Below are positions 28,601 through 39,338 of a DNA stretch of 64,000 nucleotides, in pieces. Positions within the stretch are counted from its first letter, which is position 1. Every line of letters begins with the position of its first letter. A program made the translations under genes and the position numbers. The stretch covers positions 1,942,763 to 2,006,762 of the forward strand of contig NC_050477.1 in the NCBI RefSeq assembly GCF_013373865.1, read 5' to 3'. This stretch comes from Monomorium pharaonis. Lineage: Eukaryota > Arthropoda > Insecta > Hymenoptera > Formicidae. The notes beneath the pieces are model-generated. The model was not told where the DNA came from, did no database searches, and worked only from the letters and a program-made list of their open reading frames with translations.

Positions 28601-31600
28601 CAGAGATTACGCCTATGATTTTGATCTTGATTATTTGCCAAGATTTAATATTAAATATAAAATTATATTAAATATTTGTATAAAAATAATTATACCTTTG
28701 TTAATTTTACTTATTTTTTCATTTTAAATATTTTAATCACTGTTAACAAATTCCTCTTATCTTGTATGATAAAATAGTATGTACTAGTATTTAAATAAGT
28801 TTGATCAAATCAATATTTTAAAGATCAAATATTTTTTAGATAATCGATAGCAAAATAATTATATTTTCATTTCTCTTGAGATGATTACACACTTGTGTTG
28901 AATATCACGTGCAGTTAATGCAGATATTCATAGTATCATAAATCATATGTCTGCGTGGCGGACGTATGTCGAAACGAGCGCAAATTAATTGTTACCAATT
29001 TACATACTGATCGGAGAGACTCGGCGTATACTTTCAAGATCTTTCGAACACGAATAGTGCAGATCGAGAACGTGCCGTTGCATGGATGACACACACGAAA
29101 CCCCGTATGACTAATGCAAAAAGTGATTGAAGTGATACGTGGAATTAATTGCGGGCTGCGTCGAGATAATCAGCGTAGAAACGCCCGGCTCTTTGAATTC
29201 TAATTGTTCCACCAAAAGCAGTAATTAAATTCATCTAGCGGAAAACCGAATGTAAGCGAAGTTAAAAAAGCAAAGCCGCGGTAGAAGTATATTAGCCGTA
29301 GTAATTAATTTCATAAACTCAAGCGATTCGACAAGGAACATAATGGCAGTCAAAGCCGAAAAACAATATGTATAAAATACATAAAGAGAACTTTGGCGAG
29401 TACTTTGTAGCGTAAAACGTATGGTTTATATTTATTCTTTTATATTTATTCTCTTTATGCGCATACCTTTTACATTTAAGTTTAATAGCTTTCATGTTAC
29501 ATGGAAAATGAATGTTCTGACATGTTGTATACGATGTTCCTATATGTCAGAGATTAATAAAATATTTTCTCATTATGCTTATTATAGAATTATACAGTTT
29601 GAATTATACAGAAAATTATACAGTTTGACATATAGTGACAACAGAAACAATTTGCAGTTTATTCTCAATTATAATTTAGTAGGTAAATAAATATCTGAAA
29701 TTAAAATTTGTTCAAAATATAATTTGAAATAATTAAATTAATGTTAAGTTATAATAAAAATAATGAGTAAATAGATCTTTAAAGACAAATACAAAATTAA
29801 AAAATCTTTGTTTGACAGAGAATAATAATCGTTTCTTATAAATAATTATAAAATAACGGTTATTAAAGCATTTTTGTACACGGAATAAATTTTATATTAA
29901 TTTATCACTGTTTTAGGCAGCATTATATTACAAATCAGATTAATTAATCTTGTTCAGAGATAACCCAGATGATTTTTCGACTTTGAATTAATCGGCCAAT
30001 TTTGCATTTCATTTAATTATGCAATTATAAATTTCACATTATATCATTATTAATGTTAGGAAACACGAAACTATATTTGTATCGCTAATTATGTATTAAA
30101 TAAATCTACTCGTTCCAGTTTAATAACGCAAGTAATTAATAACAACTGTGTAATTACTGAATTATAATAAAACACTAGTTAATGATGTAAAAGTTTGATG
30201 ACAAGTTCACCCTTAATTTAATTCTATTTAAGGCTAAAGATTGAAATTTAACCGAGATAGTTGCACTTCTTCTCTCAATAATGTGTGAAACTCGATCTTT
30301 ATACACATCTCTCTCCCCAAAAAATAAATCACTGTAATATTCCCTTGGAAAAAAATAGTCGTATCACGCTGCTTTAACGAATAAATCTATCCATTCATAA
30401 CGTCAAAAGTTATCTACAGCTTACGTAGAACACATTTAGTAAATTTTACTACAATAACAGTATTGTTACTAGATAATTTCTGATCATAAAAATACATCAT
30501 GAAAATACGTTTTTAATTAATTATGAAAAACTTAAACAAACACTAAAGCAAATGTAAAAATAGATAAACATAAAATGTAAAAATAGATAAATATATGTTT
30601 ATATATTTTCATGTTTGATTTTGGAAGATTGAAGGATTAAAGAATATATCGTTTATAAATAAAAACCCGATTTGTGAAGCAGTTTCAACTGCATGCAAAA
30701 TTATTCCGCAGAAAAGTTTTAAACTGGTATAAAAAGTAATGAAGAGGTAAAAGTTAGAATACTAATGGATAACCATTCTTCGCGGTTTGTTGGAATTTAA
30801 ATTTAAAGTTTAGCAGAAAAAATGACAAAACGGATGAATAAATATTGAAAACAAATTAACACAATCGGACAATTTTATAAAAATTTTTTAAATTGTCGAT
30901 TTTTAATTATTGATAAGATAATCATTGACAAGAGGTATACACAATTAATTAAAAAGTTAAATATACGTAAAACTTCACAATATAAATGATAAGATGTCCT
31001 AAATTTTTAATATTTAATTTGACGAATATTTTGACGTATAAATTTTAATCAAAACAATAAAAATTCGATGTAAAAAAGTTGATTGAAAAGTTACGATACT
31101 GCGTCGCACAATATCGAAATGGCAAATGCTCCGATAGTTTCATATAAAATAATTTTGCTTTCGACAGGTAGGCGTGTAACAATATTTTTGTAACTTTATA
31201 TTCTCAGATGAAAAGCCCAGGCAAAAAGAAAAACAGAAAGTTATCTTCGTAAAAGACTGTATCGATAAATTGTATCTTTTTATTACATCTCGTATGGTTT
31301 ATATAGATTTTTCAATATATTATATTTTATGGATTAATTTATTTATTTTACGAATTAAATCCGTAAAGAACAAAAGCAAAATTAACATTTCCTTTTCTAA
31401 AGCTCATAATAAAGGTGAATAAACTTCTCATCTTTCATCATGCGAATATTAAACGCTAGTTTAAGATGTCTATTATCTCTCTTGTCTGTAATCACAATTT
31501 AATATGCCGTGGCAATTTTAATGTTACTTAAATATGTCACACACTTTTGTCTGGGAATAATACACAATAAAATGGAAAACAGAGATTGCCTTTGTAATGT

Positions 31601-32096
31601 TTAATGTAAAAAAAAATTAAGATATATACTACAGTAAATTTCCATACAAAGAGATTAATAAAAGTCAAACACATAATATATTACTCTCTAAAAATCAGTT
31701 ATTCTATCTTTGAATAAACTATAATGGTAATACATTTAATGAATTAGTGTCTATGTCTATACACAGTATACACAGTCATATAAAGATCGAGTGTGTAGAG
31801 GTATAGACATTAGATAATTTACCACACAGTTTATCCGGAGATGAAACAATCAGCCCTAAGAAAATATTTCTCAGATTAAAAAAAAGAGCAGAAATCTCAT
31901 TTTATCACTTTCCTGCAAGACAAGTCAAATTTAACACAATTAACCAGCTTAATTAGTGCAAATATCGATTAATATATCACGATAGATGTAATTATAAAAA
32001 ATCGAATCGATCTCTCTGTATAGCAGCTCGATAATAGAAAATAAATCAAGCTGCAATGTTAATTCCAATTACGAGTTGTACCGAAATCTGACTCAC
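25625..32096. other. AT-rich non-coding DNA, probably intronic
   Basis: No supported exon, RNA gene or complete mobile element. If the exons at 15.2 and 32.1 kb belong to one transcript, this is intron. The block at about 26740-26780 looks like a transposon end but no partner end was found. Confidence 0.55.
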
Positions 32097-32203
32097 CTCG
32101 TCGCGTCCTGGCCAACAAAATCGATTTGCGTTCGTGCCATTACAGCGTTTTGCTTCTCTCCCGGCGATCCCTCGCTTCGGACAACGTACATTAGAATGCT
32201 CAT
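32097..32203 (-). CDS. Candidate first coding exon of the minus-strand GPCR gene
   Basis: From an ATG at 32203 the minus strand is open for 35 codons plus two bases to a consensus donor (GTGAGT from 32096). The start reads MSILMYVVRSEGSPG, a hydrophobic start followed by polar residues. The exon ends in phase 2 with AG, and the receptor exon at 15371 begins in phase 2 with A, so splicing gives an arginine and keeps frame. The surrounding 32.1-33.0 kb is CpG-richer than its flanks, like a promoter region. The frame match alone has a one-in-three chance. The frame is also open upstream of this ATG, so an earlier start or exon is possible. Confidence 0.35.
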
Positions 32204-34070
32204 GACGACGAGGAATTTCGGGATCGCGGATACAGATGAGAGACGCGGCACAACACGACAGCCCGCCACCTTTGTTTTGCGCGTTTTGCCACCGCTGTCC
32301 CCGCTAATTTGTCACCGGTGCACCACGCGCGGAATAATGATGAACGAAGTCGCCCTAATGAATTTTTTCCACCGACAAATAGCACGACATGGTGAAATAA
32401 GACGGGTGTGTTTGCCAAGATTAAAATTTCCTCGTTTCTCCTCGGCTGTCTTATTAGCGCGTCGAGAGCCCCACGAATGCATAGAAGGTTCTGGCGCAAA
32501 TATTGCCGTTAATGCGGTATAACGACCAATTGTTTAATTGTCCGTCGCGTGCAGATTCGTTCACGCAATTACGATAAAGCGAATGTCGTTGTCGTCCTTT
32601 AGTTGTCAGACACCGATTGTGTATCACCGTTGCGACGGAAACTCCACATTAATCCGTTGGCTATTTCATGGTGTCCTCTTCTTCCCTTCTCATTTTTCTT
32701 ACTTCGTAATTGCACGTGAAAGAGACGTCTCGATTCACCACACACACACACACACACATACACACACACACACAAAGTTTTTCCTGTCGAAGGCGACCCG
32801 CAAGAATAATCAACAATTTAATACAAAATTACGCATACGTCCATTATTACGTTCCGCGCATTGTCCTTCGAACGTGATTATTTTCTCGGACGTAAGCGTT
32901 TCTTAATCGTCTCTCTCTTGCGCACTTTGCATCCGACGCAGTTGACTTTGCAGTAAATTCGTAGAAAATAATTCTTTTCGTTTACCGCAATACGTACAAT
33001 TCGGGACGGCGGAGTCTTAAGTAACGTCTTCTATCCACTATATTGCATGTAGTTTATCAATTCAACGACGTGGCATTTGACGTAACATTTTCGTGAGTTA
33101 AATCTCTTGAAAACGCTGAGGCATTCTTTCTTCATCATTTTCCATCATTTTCTTGATATTAAATTTACACTCTGTGTGTATATGTGTGTGTGTGCGCGAG
33201 ATCGAAGAACATTGTTAATATTAAAGTTAATATCAACTATATTTCTTGTCTGGAGTTTTTATTATCGAATTTTATTGCGTATTAAACTGTCAAAACTTTC
33301 ACGTTAATATTTAGCGACGTAGAAAAGATGTATTGTTTTAGTAAAAGCCCAGTCATAAAATGTCTGAATAAATATCGAATATAATAATAGATAATAATAA
33401 TAATTATTATTATTATTATACGCGCAAAAAATTAAATCTTGTAAATGTTTTACATATTCCTAGTAAAGATGGAAAAAAGACCTTATGGTTCATATCGATT
33501 AGAAATTTCTGTATGATGTTAAAAAAACGTGATTTTTGTTACAATCTTGTTAAATAGTATATCAATTATGATATGAATTAACGATTGCATGATTATCAAA
33601 TTATTCACGTATCAATTAAAAGACGTGACAAGATAAACGTAACAATTATTGATTAATACGTGATTATAAAAAACGTATATATCTAATTGATAAATGCTAT
33701 AAATATGTATATACATTTTTTATATAAACATAACATAATACAAAATTACAATATAACCTCAAGCAGTAATTAACAAGAAAAAGGATTGTTTTCAAAAATT
33801 AATAAATCATTTATTAATTAAATTTGTGAATCAAATTTTTGATAAAATAATCGATCAGATTTCAAATAAGATATATCTTAGATTTTGTGTTAATCAAATT
33901 GTGTTAATTGAATTAACAATTTAACGCAATCATGTGACGAAGGCAAGGATATTTTCCTGATGTATCAACCTAGCTAAATTTTTCATGGCGGAAGTCATGA
34001 TTGTAAAATAAAAATTTCGACTGCGGTTATAAAAAAACTAACGAATAACGAATTGCGATTTGTACCTTTG
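32204..34070. other. CpG-richer block with (CA)n repeat, then AT-rich DNA
   Basis: 32204-33060 is GC-richer than its neighbours and may be promoter or 5' UTR of the minus-strand candidate exon. It contains a CA repeat at 32738-32775. After 33100 it is AT-rich up to the retrotransposon. The long open frames here (32076-32522, 32538-32906) have no recognisable family. Confidence 0.45.
32738..32775. repeat. (CA)n microsatellite
   Basis: A CA dinucleotide run with one interruption. Confidence 0.9.
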
Positions 34071-34075
34071 TCGTA
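34071..34075. repeat. Target-site duplication, left (TCGTA)
   Basis: TCGTA sits directly outside the left LTR and recurs directly outside the right LTR at 42097-42101. Five base pairs is usual for BEL/Pao integration. Confidence 0.93.
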
Positions 34076-35409
34076 TGTTTAATAAACAAGCACGCCGGTT
34101 GAAAATGATTACAGAGTCAAATAAAGGTGGCAGAAAAATTTAATAACTTTAAAATAATTTTGGCAGAATATAAAATTTAATCTATGACAAGTCTGAATAA
34201 TCTATGAATATTCTGATTAATTTATGACAATTCGGTTAATGACGGACGTTCACAACAAATATAGTAAATAACACATATGGAATTACACACATATAGAATA
34301 GAATACATATAAGAATACACAACAATCAGAAATTACTAGGGTTAATAAATTATAAAATTATTCATACAATAACGTCAAACGGTTATTCAAATTAATAATC
34401 ATGCATTCCATACCATAAGCTTTATGCAATCATATTATAATCGTAATATTTACAAATGAATCATAAAATTAGTTGAGAATGATAAGCGTAATGAGAATTA
34501 CGGAACATTACAGTGATTCTAGATTTTTACATCAATAGTATTTCAAATGAATTTACAATATTTCAAGTAATTAACGCATATGCAGAAGAAGGTTACACTA
34601 AAACTTTTGATTCATACATGTTTAACATTTATCAAAAAATGTCTCTAAACAGTTGATTGAATACGTCTGATAGTGACGCCAACATGTGAACGCATCTAAA
34701 TAGATTACGTTCGAAAGTACGACGGTATGAAAATGTCTCTGAATAATTGCTGAATAGTACAGCTGAATGGGAACCTCTGAATTGAGTTCTGTCCTGTCGG
34801 TTCGCCGTCGTGCTAATCCGAAACAGGATGAAAACTTTCTCAAGAACTCAATTGAAAACTCTCTACAGAGGTTCCGTGTACCTGGAGCTCGATCTCCTGG
34901 TCTCTCTCTCTCAGCAGGCCGTAGAATTTAGAGTCGAATGTCCCTCTCTCTCACTCTCTCGATAGGCCGTAGAATTTAGGGTCGAATGTCCCTCTCTCTC
35001 ACTCTTTCTGCTCGTCGTGGTGACTGCAGGAATTGAACTCGAACTCTATCTTTCAGCAACCCGTAGGGTCTGCAGAAACTGATTATGCAGTGTACTTGGC
35101 CGTGGTAAGTCTCTACTTTGAATGTGCAACCAATTTGCACGAGATACGTGGCACGTAACGAAAACCTTTACAATACGTGTGTATTGTAATCTGAATGAAC
35201 GTCTTACTCTGACCCTCGTCTCAGAAAGAATGAATGAAAATCTGACTGTCTGTTTGTAGCGTCGTCAAGAGAAATTGGGTCAAACAAAGCAAGATCAGAC
35301 GTGAGTCGCGTCGAGGAGTCGGTCAACGTCCTCGGTATCAATCATGTACGAATGTACACAACTACATAGAAACCTTCTCATGCATATGCGTCCTTTAATT
35401 TTCTGAACA
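34076..35409 (-). repeat. 3' LTR of BEL/Pao element
   Basis: 1334 bp, aligned to the other LTR at a constant offset of 6687. In element orientation it starts TGTTCAGAAAATTAAAGG and ends ATTAAACA. It contains a two-copy 48-bp tandem repeat at 34917-35012 built on GGCCGTAGAATTTAG plus CT-rich tracts. An identical 73-codon open frame in both LTRs (34622-34843 here) has no known family and is not called. Confidence 0.95.
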
Positions 35410-35426
35410 TTACCGCCCGCCTTCAT
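35410..35426 (-). promoter_or_regulatory. Polypurine-tract-like site of BEL/Pao element
   Basis: The bases just inside the 3' LTR read ATGAAGGCGGGCGGTAA in element orientation. This is the expected position of the plus-strand primer for reverse transcription, purine-rich but not a pure run. Confidence 0.5.
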
Positions 35427-35447
35427 TAACCTCCGTTAATGAACAAA

Positions 35448-37970
35448 TTAGAGATTATCATTGTTGATAGGTAATGGGCAGAGTTTTGCAATTGGTCGTT
35501 TTAGAATTGATTTTTGTGTCCGAATGGACACGACTCGTACAAGACCATCAGGGCCCGGGTGAGTTTGAATTATGCGCCCTAGAGGCCATTTAGACGGAGG
35601 GTAGCGCTCGTCAATGACTAGCACAAGGGAGCCATTTGACAGAGATGGAGATGGTTGATTCCACTTATGAATAGAATAGTAGCGCTGCAGACATTCCCTG
35701 GACCATCGCGACCAGAAACTATCCAACATTTGACGGGTCAATTGCCATCGAGAAAGTCGTGAAGACTTTACTGTCTCCAACGATGGTTCGGGAATGACTG
35801 AAGGTGCATTTCCCACGAGAAAGTGCCCAGGAGTCAAGGCCTGAAGGTCATCAGGATCATCCGTAAGAGGACTCAAGGGCCGTGAATTGAGTACTGCCTC
35901 AATTTGAGTTAGCAACGTATTCATCTCCTCAAACGTGAGCAATGTATCTCCCACTACGCGTTTTAAATGATATTTGACGGACTTAACTCCAGCCTCCCAT
36001 TTTCCTCCAAAGTGAGGAGCAGCCGGAGGATGAAACTTCCATTGAGTGCCGTCGTTCGCTAGGACGGATGCCAACTCGCCTAGTTCCTTTGTTGAGGAAG
36101 AAAATAATCTTTTCAATTCGCAATCTGCTCCTGTGAAATTTGTTCCGCAATCGCTAGTCAACGTCGCACATATTCCTCTTCGAGAGGTGAAACGTTTATA
36201 TGCTCCAATAAATGCCTCGGTGGTATAATCAGTGACCAATTCTAGATGAATTGCCGAAGTCGAAAAACAAACGAACAAAACCATATATGCCTTATACGTT
36301 TTGGCATTTTTTCCTTTCCAGGTTTTTATAGTGAAAGGGCCAGCATAGTCAACGCCTGAGTGCAAGAAAGGACGCGAAGGTGTGATTCGTTCAGATGGAA
36401 GTTGTCCCATTAGTTGTTGAGCTCGACTTTGTCGATATCGAGTGCATTTTACACACTTCAAAATAAAAGAGCGTATAGGAGCCCGCCCTCCAACGATCCA
36501 ATAGTTGTTTCTGATATAATTAAGCGTGAGTTGTGTTCCTCCATGCATTGTTCGTAAATGGGAGTCTAAAATAATCAACGAGGTTAACGGTGACTTTCTC
36601 GGAAGAATCAGAGGATGTTTTGCGTTCGGAGGTAATAATGAGGCCTGAAGGCGACCTCCTATTCGTAGTAATCCGGTAGCGTCAAGAAAGGGAGTTAGTC
36701 TAGCAAGTGAATGAGATTTAGGCAATGATTGTCCGCTCGAAAGGAGTCTTTTTTCTTGACCAAATGAAGAATTTTGAATATGTTTTATCCAGAAAAATCG
36801 TGCATTGTCTATTTCTTGTGTGGTTAGTGGGATTGTTAATGATGATTGTGGATGCTTGCGCATTCGAGCAAGTACACGCTGACAAATGGCAGTAATGCGG
36901 AACAATTTCATTACTGTGGAATATTTATGAACAAGATCCCAAAGTGGTGGAGGCGTGAGATTAGTTGTGAAAATCTTAACTGGACGTTCTACAAGGTTTT
37001 CGTTAACAGAAAGTGCCTTGGGTGGCTGTGGCCACTTTGAGGAATTTTGTGACAGCCATGGGGGTCCGGTCCACCATGTTGGGTGTTCCGATAATTGAAT
37101 GGGAGTCAATCCTCGGGTAGCAAGATCAGCCGGATTCTCATTACCCGGAACAAATTTCCAACGTGCGGAAGGTAAGGTTTCCTGAATGTAACACACTCGG
37201 TTGTGAACGAATTCTTTCCATCGAGATGGATGATTATTAATCCACGTGTATGTAATGGCAGAATCCGTCCACAGATAAATAGGAATATTTCCAATTTCAA
37301 GTACCTTCAATATGTGTGAACTTAACTTTACTAACAGAACAGCTCCGGAAAGTTCGAGTCTGGGTATCGTAAGTTTCTTTAATGGAGCGACTTTTGTCTT
37401 TGAAGCCACAAGATTTATTGAAATGATGCCATTTGAATCTGTAGATCTAAGATATACAGCGGCAGCAGCTGCTTGTTGGGAAGCATCACAGAAACCATGA
37501 ATTTCGATTTTATCCGTTGACTTGCATCCAAGCCAACGAGGAAACGTGAGATGAGTCATTTCTTGAAGAGTATTGAGAAACGTGGTCCACTTGTTGGTTA
37601 CCATCATAGGAAGATGGTCATCCCAATCGAGTTTAATGGCCCACAATTCTTGAATGAGTATTTTTGCTTTAATAGTGATTGGAGATAGCAAACCTAGGGG
37701 ATCGAACAATGTTGAAATGGTGGACAAGATAGATCGTTTCGTAATGTGTTTTGTAGAAGGAAGTTTTAAGGTAAATTGAAAGGCATCAATTGCTGGTTGC
37801 CAGCATAATCCTAATGCGTTAAAAACTGTACTATCTTTGAATTCTAGCGATGTGAGGTTCGTTTGATGTTCAGTTGGAATGTCTTTAAGAATGGAAGGAT
37901 AATTACTTATCCACTTTCGGAGAGTGAAACCGCCCGCCATGCAGAGTTGATTTAATTGAGTAATGATCGG
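35448..37970 (-). CDS. BEL/Pao pol, C-terminal part: RT end, RNase H, integrase, DUF5641
   Basis: Open frame in the same frame as the upstream pol piece, separated from it only by one TAA; the first ATG is at 37940 (830 codons from there). In order: end of the Pao-type RT region; RNase H-like domain with GFCDAS, an LELSG segment and WTDSAI (acidic catalytic positions); an HHCC zinc-binding domain (HGGT ... CVKC); integrase core with acidic residues in GVDYAGPF, LTSDCGTNF and GGKWEAG (the D, D, E triad); then DUF5641 (SRWQLTRQM through SKWPLGRI). It would cleave RNA in hybrids and insert the cDNA. It cannot be made from this copy as part of a polyprotein unless the TAA is bypassed. It stops at 35448, close to the LTR. 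Confidence 0.9.
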   Translation of the reverse strand, partial: PIITQLNQLCMAGGFTLRKWISNYPSILKDIPTEHQTNLTSLEFKDSTVFNALGLCWQPAIDAFQFTLKLPSTKHITKRSILSTISTLFDPLGLLSPITIKAKILIQELWAIKLDWDDHLPMMVTNKWTTFLNTLQEMTHLTFPRWLGCKSTDKIEIHGFCDASQQAAAAAVYLRSTDSNGIISINLVASKTKVAPLKKLTIPRLELSGAVLLVKLSSHILKVLEIGNIPIYLWTDSAITYTWINNHPSRWKEFVHNRVCYIQETLPSARWKFVPGNENPADLATRGLTPIQLSEHPTWWTGPPWLSQNSSKWPQPPKALSVNENLVERPVKIFTTNLTPPPLWDLVHKYSTVMKLFRITAICQRVLARMRKHPQSSLTIPLTTQEIDNARFFWIKHIQNSSFGQEKRLLSSGQSLPKSHSLARLTPFLDATGLLRIGGRLQASLLPPNAKHPLILPRKSPLTSLIILDSHLRTMHGGTQLTLNYIRNNYWIVGGRAPIRSFILKCVKCTRYRQSRAQQLMGQLPSERITPSRPFLHSGVDYAGPFTIKTWKGKNAKTYKAYMVLFVCFSTSAIHLELVTDYTTEAFIGAYKRFTSRRGICATLTSDCGTNFTGADCELKRLFSSSTKELGELASVLANDGTQWKFHPPAAPHFGGKWEAGVKSVKYHLKRVVGDTLLTFEEMNTLLTQIEAVLNSRPLSPLTDDPDDLQALTPGHFLVGNAPSVIPEPSLETVKSSRLSRWQLTRQMLDSFWSRWSRECLQRYYSIHKWNQPSPSLSNGSLVLVIDERYPPSKWPLGRIIQTHPGPDGLVRVVSIRTQKSILKRPIAKLCPLPINNDNL

Positions 37971-39338
37971 TTAAACTTCGTCGATGGAATCTGCGCCTCC
38001 AAATACATCATCGACATATCGCCCTTTTGTCAACGATGGAATGGCACGAGGAAAGTTTTGACCTTCGTCTTCAATAAGTTGAAGTAAAGTACGAAGTGCC
38101 AAAAAAGGAGCACAAGCTAGTCCATATGTGACGGTAGTTAGTTCATATGTACGAAGACAGTTGCTCTGATTGAACCACAGAATACGTTGGAATTTCCAAT
38201 CTTCTGGATGAACCTTGATTTGCCTGTACATCTTCTCCATATCAGAGACAAAGACACAATGAAATTTACTGAACCACACGAGAACATCAAATAGATTTGT
38301 TTGGAGTTTTGCTCCTGTGTGAAGAAGATCATTTAACGATACGCCGGAGGTAGTTCGACTGGAACCATTGAAAACAACCCGGAGTTTGGTGGTGAGACTG
38401 TGCTCTCTCATAACTCCATGATGGGGAAGGTAATACACAGGTTGAGGTTCAGGTTGAGATTCAGGGACTATTTGCATGTGTTCTAAGCTTTCATATTCGG
38501 ACATGAATTTTGAATATAACTGGGCGTAAACAGAATTAGTTGAAAACTTGTTGGATAAGTTTGTACTTAATCGAACGGCATTATTTCGTGAGTTGCCTAA
38601 CTGATCAGGAGACCGTTTGAACGGTAGTTTAACGATGTATCGACCATGAGCGTCTCGACTGTGTGTAGATACGAAATGATTTTCGCACTCTTGATCAGCG
38701 GAAGATAAAGATGAAGTGTTTACGGAAGGAATCTCATCTATTTCCCAAAAACGATGTAATAATCTGTAAAGTTCATCATCGACAGATACATGGTAGCTGT
38801 GCGAGGTATTACTAGAAACGTTAGTGTCTGTTGGACCGGACACAATCCATCCAAGTTTTGTGAATTGAGCAGTGGGTGAATGTGGGGGTCCCTTGATAAC
38901 TTTATTTTCAATAATATGTCCATATATATCGGCGCCTAAAATTAAATCGATGGACCGAGGGGAAAGAAAATTCGGATCTGCCAATTGCAGTCCTTTTAGG
39001 TGCGGCCATATTGGTTTGTTAATTTGAGTAGAAGGAATTGATGTAGTAAGTTTACGTAAAATGTGTGCTTGAATTGAAAAATCAAACTTATTAAAACGAT
39101 CTCTTAATTTAATAGTTGTGACACCCTTAGTTTTATTGGAATGTTGTGCACCGATTCCTACCAAAGAAATTGATGAGTGATTTCGAGGAAGTCGAAGTTG
39201 CTGAACGATACGTTCTGAAATCAAAGAGATTTCCGATCCTTGATCAAGTAAGGCTCGGATTTCGAAGGTTTCTTTGGTAGGTGATATAACCAGCACCCTC
39301 GCCGTAGCAAGAAGAACACACGGAATGTTATTATTTAG
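37971..39338 (-). CDS. BEL/Pao pol, N-terminal part: aspartic protease and reverse transcriptase (truncated by TAA)
   Basis: This frame continues directly from gag after a TGA; no ATG is needed if the stop is read through (the first GTG is at 39296). Early residues give the DUF1758 protease motif ALLDQGSEISLI, where the usual D-S/T-G of retroviral-type proteases is D-Q-G. RT follows, with conserved KLRVVFNGS, FVSDMEKMYRQI and the catalytic YVDD. The frame then meets TAA at 37971-37973 about a dozen codons after YVDD, so RT, RNase H and integrase are separated. The remaining sequence in frame is intact, which points to one late point mutation rather than general decay. Confidence 0.9.
   Translation of the reverse strand, partial: LNNNIPCVLLATARVLVISPTKETFEIRALLDQGSEISLISERIVQQLRLPRNHSSISLVGIGAQHSNKTKGVTTIKLRDRFNKFDFSIQAHILRKLTTSIPSTQINKPIWPHLKGLQLADPNFLSPRSIDLILGADIYGHIIENKVIKGPPHSPTAQFTKLGWIVSGPTDTNVSSNTSHSYHVSVDDELYRLLHRFWEIDEIPSVNTSSLSSADQECENHFVSTHSRDAHGRYIVKLPFKRSPDQLGNSRNNAVRLSTNLSNKFSTNSVYAQLYSKFMSEYESLEHMQIVPESQPEPQPVYYLPHHGVMREHSLTTKLRVVFNGSSRTTSGVSLNDLLHTGAKLQTNLFDVLVWFSKFHCVFVSDMEKMYRQIKVHPEDWKFQRILWFNQSNCLRTYELTTVTYGLACAPFLALRTLLQLIEDEGQNFPRAIPSLTKGRYVDDVFGGADSIDEV

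Noticed and set aside
34622..34843. 73-codon open frame present identically in both LTRs (also 41309-41530)
   Set aside because: It lies wholly within the LTR, has no family resemblance, and its identity between LTRs follows from how LTRs are copied.
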